Below, piece by piece: positions 28,252 to 35,188 of a stretch of 64,000 nucleotides of DNA; the stretch's first letter is position 1, and every line of letters starts with the position of its first letter. The position numbers and the translations under genes were made by a program. This DNA comes from Blastococcus_B deserti (GTDB taxonomy: Bacteria > Actinomycetota > Actinomycetes > Mycobacteriales > Geodermatophilaceae): the NCBI RefSeq assembly GCF_042682525.1, contig NZ_JBHUHP010000004.1:186001-250000 (forward strand). The letters run 5' to 3'. Under the pieces are notes generated by a model. It was not told where the DNA came from. It was given only the letters and a program-made list of their open reading frames with translations, and searched no databases.

Positions 28252-29196
28252 TCAGGCGGGCGCGGCGGACCGGCTGCTGAGGTGGCGGTCCAACTGCTCG
28301 ACCACGTAGTCGAGACCGACCGCGGCGCCGGGCAGCACGTTGACCATCGTGAAGAACCCGTGCATCTGCCCGTCCAGCCGGCGCAGCTCGACCGGAACAC
28401 CGGCCGCCCCGAGCTTCTCGGCGTACGCCTCACCCTCGTCGCGCAGCACGTCGTGCTCGGCGGTGAGCACCACGGCCGGGGGCAGGCCGGAGAGGTCGTC
28501 CACACGCAGGGGGGAGGCGTCGGGCGCGGTGCGGCACGACGCGTCGGGCGTGTAGTGGTCCCAGAACCAGATCATGCTCTCGCGGGTGAGGAGCAACTGG
28601 TTCTCGGGGTCGGAGTAGGACGCGTTGTCCAGGTCGCAGTCGGTGACCGGGTAGACCAGCACCTGGAGTGCGATGTCCGGCCCACCCTCGCGGGCGCGCT
28701 GGGCCACGATGGCGGCCAGGTTGCCGCCGGCGCTGTCGCCCATGACGACGAGCGGGGCGCCGTCGTACGCCAGATCGCCCATGTTCTTCGCGACCCATTC
28801 CAGCGCCGTGTAGGCGTCCTCGGCCGCCGCCGGGTAACGGTGCTCGGGCGCGAGCCGGTAGTCGACCAGGACCACCGTCGAGGACGACTTCTCCGCCAGC
28901 TGCCGGCCGAGGGTGTCGAACTCGTCGAGCGCGCCGATCACCCAGCCACCGCCGTGGTAGTAGATGATCACCGAGCGGGGATCGCCGTTCGGGACGAGCA
29001 CCCGGGCCGGGACGTCGCCGTGCGGTGCGGGGATCGAGATGTTCTCCACCCGGGCCATCTCCGGTCCGGGGCCGTAGAGGTCCCGCAGCATGCCGCCGAA
29101 AGCGCGTGCCTCCTGCGGGGTCATCTCGTGCAGGGGCTTCGCGCCGGAGGCGGCCATCTGCTGCAGGAGTTCGGACGTTGCCTGGTCGAGCGCCAT
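28252..29196 (-). CDS. Alpha/beta hydrolase of the hormone-sensitive-lipase group
   Basis: 314 residues. HGGGWVIG supplies the oxyanion hole, GDSAGGNLAAIVA the nucleophile Ser (about 160), EHDVLRDEG the acid and MHGFFTM the histidine, a complete triad. The ATG at 29196 follows GAGGAG. It is first in a minus-strand operon, 95 bases before the Baeyer-Villiger enzyme, so hydrolysis of the ester or lactone made by that enzyme is the likely task. Its promoter overlaps a palindrome. Confidence 0.9.
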   Translation of the reverse strand: MALDQATSELLQQMAASGAKPLHEMTPQEARAFGGMLRDLYGPGPEMARVENISIPAPHGDVPARVLVPNGDPRSVIIYYHGGGWVIGALDEFDTLGRQLAEKSSSTVVLVDYRLAPEHRYPAAAEDAYTALEWVAKNMGDLAYDGAPLVVMGDSAGGNLAAIVAQRAREGGPDIALQVLVYPVTDCDLDNASYSDPENQLLLTRESMIWFWDHYTPDASCRTAPDASPLRVDDLSGLPPAVVLTAEHDVLRDEGEAYAEKLGAAGVPVELRRLDGQMHGFFTMVNVLPGAAVGLDYVVEQLDRHLSSRSAAPA

Positions 29197-29258
29197 GGGC
29201 TCTCCTCGGGGTGGGCGGTAGGCCCTCGGCGTCGTGTCGAGCGCCTGTGATGCCGGCC

Positions 29259-29287
29259 ACACTGCAGAATGCATCCTGCAGTGTCAA
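29259..29287 (-). promoter_or_regulatory. Promoter of the esterase/monooxygenase operon with embedded palindromic operator
   Basis: On the minus strand TTGACA (29287-29282) and CAGTGT (29264-29259) are 17 bases apart. A 24-base inverted repeat at 29260-29283, with arms CACTGCAG and CTGCAGTG and a nearly symmetric centre AATGCATC, fills the spacer and overlaps both boxes. It also lies upstream of the divergent cyclase gene (start 29399). A repressor bound here would block RNA polymerase; the GntR protein encoded at the end of the operon is the obvious candidate. Confidence 0.75.
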
Positions 29288-29398
29288 CGGGTCCCGGCGG
29301 GATCCGCGGAGGTTTCCGTCGCTGCTGGCGCCGACTCCGGCGCGCCGGGCCGGACGTGGTTGGCTGACGGCCGTCGTCGCCCGTCGGAAGGGACCCAG

Positions 29399-30175
29399 AT
29401 GTCGGCTCTCGCAGCGTTCGCCGAGGCCCTGGCCACCGGCCGGATCGAGGTCGTCGACCTCACCGCGCCGCTTTCCTCGGGGACGCCGGTCATCCAGCTG
29501 CCCCCGCAGTTCGCCCAGACCGCCCCCTTCGAGCTCGAGGAGCTCAGCCGCTACGACGACCGGGGCCCGGCCTGGTACTGGAACAACTTCCGGACGGGCG
29601 AGCACACGGGCACCCACTTCGACGCGCCCAACCACTGGCTCACCGGCCGGGACGGCGACGACGTGGCGTCGGTGCCCGCGCGGCGGCTGATCGCCCCGGC
29701 CGCCGTCCTCGACTTCTCCGCGCAGGCCGCCGCGGACCCCGACTTCCTGCTGGAGATCCAGCACGTCCGCGAGTGGGAGAAGGCGCACGGCCCGCTCCCC
29801 GAGGGTGGCTGGCTGCTGTACCGCACGGGCTGGGACGCCCGGTCGGACTCCCAGCAGGACTTCCTCAACGCCGACGAGTCCGGCCCGCACACCCCCGGGC
29901 TGTCACCGGCGTGCGCCCGGTGGCTGGCCGAGGAGTCGCCGGTGATCGGCCTGGGCGTGGAGACGGTGGGGACCGACGCCGGCGCCGCGCACTCCTTCGA
30001 CCCGCCGTTCCCGTGCCACGCCGCCCTCATGGGCAGCGGCAAGTACGGGCTCACGCAGCTGCAGAACCTCGCCGCGCTGCCGCCGACCGGCGCCGTGGTC
30101 GTCGCCGCTCCGCTGCCGATCGTGTCCGGCTCGGGGTCGCCGTCCCGGGTGCTCGCGCTGGTCGACCGCGGGTGA
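29399..30175 (+). CDS. Cyclase-family hydrolase (kynurenine-formamidase-like fold)
   Basis: 258 residues from an ATG after GGAAGGGACCC. The family motif HxGTHxDxPxH is seen as EHTGTHFDAPNHW (about 62-74), a metal site; GGWLLYRTGWD and IGLGVETVGTDAG follow as in the PF04199 group. Members hydrolyse amides or cyclic substrates. The stop overlaps the start of the next gene (GTGA), so it works with the ThDP enzyme. The substrate is unknown; kynurenine is unlikely given the context. Confidence 0.88.
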   Translation: MSALAAFAEALATGRIEVVDLTAPLSSGTPVIQLPPQFAQTAPFELEELSRYDDRGPAWYWNNFRTGEHTGTHFDAPNHWLTGRDGDDVASVPARRLIAPAAVLDFSAQAAADPDFLLEIQHVREWEKAHGPLPEGGWLLYRTGWDARSDSQQDFLNADESGPHTPGLSPACARWLAEESPVIGLGVETVGTDAGAAHSFDPPFPCHAALMGSGKYGLTQLQNLAALPPTGAVVVAAPLPIVSGSGSPSRVLALVDRG

Positions 30176-31818
30176 GCCCGGCGGGGGACACCGTCGCCGA
30201 CGCCGTCGGCCGGGCGCTCGTCCGGTCGGGGATCGACGTGGTGTTCGGCGTCGTCGGCTCCGGGAACTTCGCGGTGACCAACGCGATGGTGGCCGCCGGC
30301 GCCCGCTACGTCGCCGCGCGGCACGAGGGCGGCGCCGCCACGATGGCCGACGCCCATGCCCGCATGAGCGGGCGAGTGGCCGCCGTGAGCGTGCACCAGG
30401 GCTGCGGGCTCACCAACGCCCTGACCGGCATCACCGAGGCCGCCAAGAGCCGCACCCCTCTGGTGGTGGTGACGGCGGAGGCGACGTCGCCCCGGTCGAA
30501 CTTCTCGGTCGACCAGTTCGCGCTCGCCGAGGCGGTCGGGGCCGTGCCCATCCGGGTGGCGTCCGCTGCCGACGCCGTCGCGCAGACCGCCGCGGCGGTG
30601 GCCACCGCCAGGGACGACCGGCGGGTCGTCGTCCTCAACCTGCCGCTGGACGTCCAGACATCGGCGGCAGCCGCCGGCGAGGTCCCCGCCCCGGGGAACC
30701 GGGCCGCGGCCCCCCCGGAGCCGGCCGCGGTCGAGCGGTTGGTGCAGGCGCTGACGACCGCCCGGCGACCGGTGTTCGTCGCCGGCCGCGGATCCCGCGG
30801 GGCCGGCTGCCGGACGGCACTGGAGGACCTGGCGGACCGCTGCGGCGCCCTGCTGGCCACCTCGGCCGTCGCCAAGGGGCTCTTCCGAGGCAGCGACTGG
30901 GACCTCGACGTGTCCGGCGGCTTCGCCACCCCGCTGGCCGCGGAGCTCATCGGCGGCGCGGACCTGATCGTCGGGTGGGGCTGCGCCCTGAACATGTGGA
31001 CGATGCGGCACGGGCGGCTGATCGCCGACGACGCCGTCGTCGTCCAGGTGGACGTGGAGGCGGACGCGATCGGTGCCCAGCGCGACGTCGCCCTCGGTGT
31101 CGTGGGGGACGTCCGGACCGTCGCGGAGGCGGCCACGGCACGGCTCGGCGAGGTGCGCACCGGCTACCGGACGCCGGAGGTGCGGACCCGTATCGCCGGG
31201 CGGGGCCGGTGGCGGGACGTGCCGTTCGAGGACGCCGGGGAAGCGGGCCGCATCGATCCGCGGGCCCTGACCATCGCCCTGGACGACCTGCTCCCGCCCG
31301 AGCGGGTGGTGGCCGTGGACTCCGGCAACTTCATGGGCTATCCGAGCATGTTCCTCGACGTCCCCGACGAGCACGGCTTCTGCTTCACCCAGGCCTTCCA
31401 GTCGGTGGGGCTGGGCCTGGCGACGGCGATCGGCGCGGCGCTGGCTCGACCGGACCGTCTTCCGGTCGCCGCGCTCGGGGACGGCGGCGCGCTCATGGGT
31501 GCCGCCGAGCTGGAGACCGTGGTGCGGCTGGGCCTGCCCATGGTGGTCGTCGTCTACGACGACGCCGCCTACGGGGCGGAGGTGCACCACTTCGGCCCGG
31601 GCGGGCACGACCTGGGCACGGTGCGGTTCCCCGAGACCGACTTCGCCGCGATCGCACGTGGGCACGGCTTCGAGGCGGTCACCGTCCGGGGTGTCGACGA
31701 CCTGGCCGGTGTGGCCGCCTGGGTGGCCGGCCGGCGGACCGCGCCGCTCCTGATCGACGCCAAGGTCGCGCGCGAGGAACCGTCGTGGTGGCTGGAGGAG
31801 GCCTTCCGCGGCCACTGA
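30172..31818 (+). CDS. Thiamine-diphosphate-dependent enzyme (acetolactate-synthase/decarboxylase superfamily)
   Basis: 548 residues from a GTG overlapping the cyclase stop. The N-terminal Pyr domain carries the catalytic Glu in AARHEGGAATMADA, a central domain follows, and the C-terminal PP domain has GDGGALMGAAELETVVRLG. The usual Asn at the end of the GDG-N motif is Asp here (VVVVYDDAAYGAE). Relatives include benzoylformate decarboxylase, acetolactate synthase and the ThDP enzyme that opens cyclohexane-1,2-dione. With the monooxygenase and cyclase next to it, C-C cleavage of a diketone or 2-oxo acid is a reasonable guess. Confidence 0.88.
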   Translation: MSPAGDTVADAVGRALVRSGIDVVFGVVGSGNFAVTNAMVAAGARYVAARHEGGAATMADAHARMSGRVAAVSVHQGCGLTNALTGITEAAKSRTPLVVVTAEATSPRSNFSVDQFALAEAVGAVPIRVASAADAVAQTAAAVATARDDRRVVVLNLPLDVQTSAAAAGEVPAPGNRAAAPPEPAAVERLVQALTTARRPVFVAGRGSRGAGCRTALEDLADRCGALLATSAVAKGLFRGSDWDLDVSGGFATPLAAELIGGADLIVGWGCALNMWTMRHGRLIADDAVVVQVDVEADAIGAQRDVALGVVGDVRTVAEAATARLGEVRTGYRTPEVRTRIAGRGRWRDVPFEDAGEAGRIDPRALTIALDDLLPPERVVAVDSGNFMGYPSMFLDVPDEHGFCFTQAFQSVGLGLATAIGAALARPDRLPVAALGDGGALMGAAELETVVRLGLPMVVVVYDDAAYGAEVHHFGPGGHDLGTVRFPETDFAAIARGHGFEAVTVRGVDDLAGVAAWVAGRRTAPLLIDAKVAREEPSWWLEEAFRGH

Positions 31819-31891
31819 GCGGCCGCGCCGCTGTCGGCGTCGAGCAGCGGCAGCGCCGGTCCGGCTCCGCCGGGCCGGGTAGGAACGGGTC

Positions 31892-32764
31892 ATGGACGAC
31901 GTATCGGTGCCCCGCGAGGGGTCGGTCCGGCTCCGCGACGGCCGCACCCTCGCCTACGCCGAGTGGGGGGACCCCGAAGGGTGGCCGGTGCTCGGCTGCC
32001 ACGGCTCCCCGAGCTCGCGGCTGGAGCGGCACGTGGAGGACCCGGGCGCGTACCGGCGCTGGGGCGTGCGGTTCGTCGTCCCCGACCGCCCCGGCTTCGG
32101 CCGGTCGGATCCGCAGCCCGGCCGCCGGGTGATGGACTGGCCCGGCGACGTGCGACAGCTGCTCGACCACCTGGGCGTGGACCGGTTCGCGGCGCTCAGC
32201 CTCTCCGGCGGGGCCGCCTACGCGCTGGCGTGCGCGTACACCTTCGGCGACCGGGTCCGTGCCGTCGGCATCCTCGGCGGGGCGCCGCCGCCCGACGTCC
32301 CGTGGCCGTGGCCGGGCTGGGTGCCCGAGCGGGTGCGGGCGACCGTGCACCGGCCGTCGCTGGCCGCCTCGCTGCTGCGACCGGTGTTCGCGCCGGTCGC
32401 GATGCGGCCGGCGGCCATCCCGCGCTACCTGCAGCTGCGGCTCAACGCGGCCGACCGGCGGGTGATCGGCCGGCCCGCGGTGCGGCGGATCCTCACCGAG
32501 ACCTTCACCGAGGGGCTGCGGAACGGCCCGGCGGCCCTCGCCGAGGACCGCGCCCTGTTGTTCCGCCCGTGGGGATTCCCGCTGTCCGCCGTCCGGCAGC
32601 GGGTGCACGTCTGGCACGGCACGCAGGACTGGCAGGTGCCGGCGGCCTTCGGGCAGGTGCTCGGCGCGATGCTCCCGGACTGCGCGGTGCACTGGTTCCC
32701 GGGGGAGGGCCACTTCCTGGTGTTCGACCACGCGCAGGAGGTCTACGCGGCACTGCGCTTCTGA
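31892..32764 (+). CDS. Alpha/beta hydrolase
   Basis: 290 residues. CHGSPSSRLE near residue 38, VPDRPGFGRSDP, nucleophile LSLSGGAAYAL (Ser at about 112), an acid in HGTQDWQVP and the final histidine in PGEGHFLVF. This variety is common in actinobacteria without a defined substrate. It is 73 bases after the ThDP gene on the same strand and may share its transcript. Its 3' end overlaps the convergent MFS gene by 22 bases within a 15-bp tandem repeat. Confidence 0.85.
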   Translation: MDDVSVPREGSVRLRDGRTLAYAEWGDPEGWPVLGCHGSPSSRLERHVEDPGAYRRWGVRFVVPDRPGFGRSDPQPGRRVMDWPGDVRQLLDHLGVDRFAALSLSGGAAYALACAYTFGDRVRAVGILGGAPPPDVPWPWPGWVPERVRATVHRPSLAASLLRPVFAPVAMRPAAIPRYLQLRLNAADRRVIGRPAVRRILTETFTEGLRNGPAALAEDRALLFRPWGFPLSAVRQRVHVWHGTQDWQVPAAFGQVLGAMLPDCAVHWFPGEGHFLVFDHAQEVYAALRF

Positions 32765-34212
32765 CCCGCGGGCCCCTGACCCGCGTGCCCCTGACCCGCG
32801 GCCCCCGGAGCGAGGTGCTCGTCGCGGGGGGACGCTGCCGGGCGCCGCCCGGCCACGAGCCACGCGACGAGGGCGGTCGCGATGCAGGTGGCGAACCCGA
32901 TCGCCGCGATCGTGGTGTACCCCTCGCCCGACGGTGCTCCGCCGGCCGTGGGAGTGGCGGCCGCGAGCACCGTGCCGGTCAGGGCGCTGCCCAGGGCGAA
33001 GCCCACGTACCGCAGGACCTGGTTGAGGCTCATGGCGCTGCCCGTCTCCGAGGCCGGGACGGCGGAGACGACCAGCGCCGGGAAGGCGGCGAACGCCGCG
33101 CCGACACCCAGCCCGGCCACCGCCATGAGCGCGAAGAGCTGCCACAGGTCCGTCCGGGCCAGGCCGAACAGCACGAAGGCACCGCTCTGCACCAGGGCGG
33201 CGGCCGGCAGCACCGCCTGCCGGCCGGCCCGGTCGGCCAGGGCGCGGGCCAGCCGCCCGCCGACGACGCTCGCCGCCGAGAACGGGAGAAGCACCAGACC
33301 CGCCACGACGATCGAGGCGCCGAACCCCGACCCGGACGACGCCGGCGCCTGCGCCAGGACGGGTACCGACGCGAGCAGCAGGTAGTTGGACAGGCCGACG
33401 AGCAGGGCGGCCGAGTGGGCCGACAGCGCCACGCGGCCCCGGGCGAGCCGCAGGTCGACCAGGGGCGACGCCGTCCGCAGCTCCCAGACCCCCCAGGCCG
33501 CCAGCGCGGCGACCGAGCCCCCGACCAGGACCCACGGTGCGGGCGACCCCCAGCCCCGGGTCTCCGCCGCGCCGAGGGCCACGAGCACACCGGCCAGCCC
33601 AGCGCCCAGCAGCAGGGCGCCCACCACGTCCAGCCGACGGCTCACCGGAGCCGACGGCGGGGGGAGCACGACCGCCGACGCGCCCAGCGCGACGGCACTG
33701 ACCGCCGCGCCGGCCCAGAAGGCCGCGTGCACACCGCCGAGCTCGGCGACCAGCCCGGCCAGGGGATAGCCCAGGCCCACCCCGGCCACCACGGTCACCG
33801 ACAGTGCCGCGATCGTGGACCGCGACCGCTCACCGGTCAGGGCCTCCCGCGCGGTGGCGATGGCCAGCGGGGTCAGCCCCAGCCCGAACCCCTGCAGGGC
33901 CCGGCCGGTGATCAGCCACCCGAGCCCCAGCGGCAGGGCGGCGAGCACGCCGCCGAGCGTGACCACACCGAGCACGGCCAGGATGACGCCGCGCCGGTGC
34001 GGACCGTCGCCGAGTCGCCCGATCACCGGGGTGGCCACCGCGCCGACCAGCAGCGTGACGGTGAGCGACCACTGTGCCCCCGGCAGCGACGCCCCCAGGC
34101 TGTCCGCGATCGCCGGGACCAGCGGCGCGCCGAGGCTGCTGATGACCGCCACCACGGTGCCCACGAAGATCAGCACGGGGACGAGGGCGCGGGGCGATGC
34201 GGGAACCGCCAT
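32743..34212 (-). CDS. MFS transporter (14-helix drug/proton antiporter type)
   Basis: 489 residues from the ATG at 34212. About fourteen hydrophobic segments are seen, with the loop motif GRLGDGPHRRGVIL between helices 2 and 3 and GRLARALADRAGRQ in the second half. This matches the DHA2 group of exporters. The last 20 residues (GQGHAGQGPAGQ) come from a 15-bp tandem repeat. It is convergent with the hydrolase at 31892-32764. Substrate not predictable. Confidence 0.88.
   Translation of the reverse strand: MAVPASPRALVPVLIFVGTVVAVISSLGAPLVPAIADSLGASLPGAQWSLTVTLLVGAVATPVIGRLGDGPHRRGVILAVLGVVTLGGVLAALPLGLGWLITGRALQGFGLGLTPLAIATAREALTGERSRSTIAALSVTVVAGVGLGYPLAGLVAELGGVHAAFWAGAAVSAVALGASAVVLPPPSAPVSRRLDVVGALLLGAGLAGVLVALGAAETRGWGSPAPWVLVGGSVAALAAWGVWELRTASPLVDLRLARGRVALSAHSAALLVGLSNYLLLASVPVLAQAPASSGSGFGASIVVAGLVLLPFSAASVVGGRLARALADRAGRQAVLPAAALVQSGAFVLFGLARTDLWQLFALMAVAGLGVGAAFAAFPALVVSAVPASETGSAMSLNQVLRYVGFALGSALTGTVLAAATPTAGGAPSGEGYTTIAAIGFATCIATALVAWLVAGRRPAASPRDEHLAPGAAGQGHAGQGPAGQKRSAA
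32761..32805. repeat. 15-bp tandem repeat at the overlapping 3' ends of two convergent genes
   Basis: The unit CTGACCCGCGGGCCC is present three times (32761-32775, 32776-32790 with one change, 32791-32805 with one shift). It contains the stop codon of the plus-strand hydrolase and codes for the GQGPA-type tail of the minus-strand transporter, so expansion by 15 lengthens that tail without breaking either frame. Confidence 0.8.
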
Positions 34213-34303
34213 GCTCCCAGCGTCCCAGCCCGTTGCATGTCGCAAGCAGTGATCCCGGCCGCAGCCGACCTCCGTCGGCCAGGGCGGCCGTGGGGCGACA
34301 TGA

Positions 34304-34519
34304 TCGGGGTCACGTGACGCCGACCCGGCGCGGGAGCTCGCCCGGCTGCGTGCCCAGCTGGCTGCGGTCACCTCGCCCTTCCGGACGGCGGAACGGTTCG
34401 GCGTCCAGGACCTGATCGACCCGCGGGACAGCCGCGCCCTGCTGTGCGAGTGGGTCGCCGACGCCTACCGGGTGCTCCCCGAGCTCGCCGGGCCCGCGTC
34501 GTTCGGCACCCGCCCGTGA
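34304..34519 (+). pseudogene. C-terminal remnant of an acyl-CoA carboxyltransferase
   Basis: The frame reads AERFGVQDLIDPRDSRALLC and then EWVADAYRVLP before the stop, which is the conserved end of acetyl/propionyl-CoA carboxylase carboxyltransferase subunits (usually ..IDPRdTRplLceW). Only about 65 residues remain of roughly 500; the frame is closed by a stop at 34301-34303 and no start or ribosome-binding site is seen. Confidence 0.7.
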
Positions 34520-34545
34520 CCGTCGCCGGAGCGGGTTACGGCGGG

Positions 34546-35001
34546 TCAGCCCAGCCGCGTGGTGATCTGGATGGCCCCCTTCAGGCTCCGGGCCACCGGG
34601 CAGCCGTCGGCGTGGACGGCCAGCGCCCGCTGGACCTTCGCGGCGTCCGCCTCGTCGAATTCCAGGCCGGTGTAGGTGACCTCGATGCGCTTGAGCACCA
34701 GCACCTTGTCCTCCAGCTCGACCTCTCCGCGGGCGTGTCCGACCAGACCGGTCGGATCGATCCGCCGGGCCCTGAGGGCCCCGGCGAACGTCCCGGTGAG
34801 CTAACCGAGCGCGGCCCCGACCACGTGGTCGATCGTGCTGGCGTGGCTCGGCGCCGAACCCGGCTCCATCCCGTAGTGCTCGGCGATGGCTCCGTGCATG
34901 CCGTAGACGGTCGGTTCCTCCTCGCCCGGCAGGTACGCCGCGCGGAGCGGTCCGCCCAGGCGCTCGACGCGCACCTCCGAGACGTAGGCGATCTCGGCCA
35001 T
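34546..35001 (-). CDS. OsmC-family protein with in-frame UAG at the catalytic cysteine; candidate selenoprotein
   Basis: From the ATG at 35001 (AGGAGG six bases upstream) the frame runs 151 codons to a TGA at 34546, with a single TAG at codon 67 (34803-34801). Before it: YGMHGAIAEHYGMEPGSAPS, then HASTIDHVVGAALG. After it: LTGTFAGALRARRI, GEVELEDKVLVLKRIEVTY and HADGCPVARSLKGAIQITT. Both halves are ordinary OsmC/Ohr sequence in the same frame, and 151 residues is the family length. In relatives the residue between G and LTGT is the reactive Cys, so UAG stands exactly at that site; the second Cys (CPVA) is kept. UAG read as selenocysteine has been reported in Geodermatophilus and Blastococcus. 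Alternatives: nonsense mutation or sequencing error. Family assignment is firm, recoding is inference. Confidence 0.8.
34764..34785 (-). promoter_or_regulatory. Stem-loop just after the in-frame UAG, SECIS-like in position
   Basis: In the mRNA, 15 bases after the UAG, GCCGGGGCCC (34785-34776) pairs with GGGCCCGGC (34772-34764) around a UCA loop, leaving one bulged G. The loop is 25 bases from the UAG, in the range where bacterial SECIS hairpins bind SelB. The loop sequence itself does not clearly show the expected G at its start unless the top pair opens. GC-rich hairpins are common here, so position is the main argument. Confidence 0.45.
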
Positions 35002-35188
35002 CGGCTCCTCCTGCGGTCGTTCGCCGGGTCCTCAGGGTGGCACCTGGTCCGGGTCGGCACCACGCGGGCGCGGCACCCCGGTCGGCTCAGGCGATCGACT
35101 TCCCGAGCCGCCGGGCGATGGGCGCCCGCACCGGCCACCGACACCCCGCGCGGCGGGTAGCGCCGACCTCCTCGGGTACCGGCCGACG

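Noticed and set aside
34801..35001. A complete 66-residue protein ending at the TAG
   Set aside because: It would be only the first half of an OsmC domain, and the same frame continues with the second half of the family sequence immediately after the TAG.
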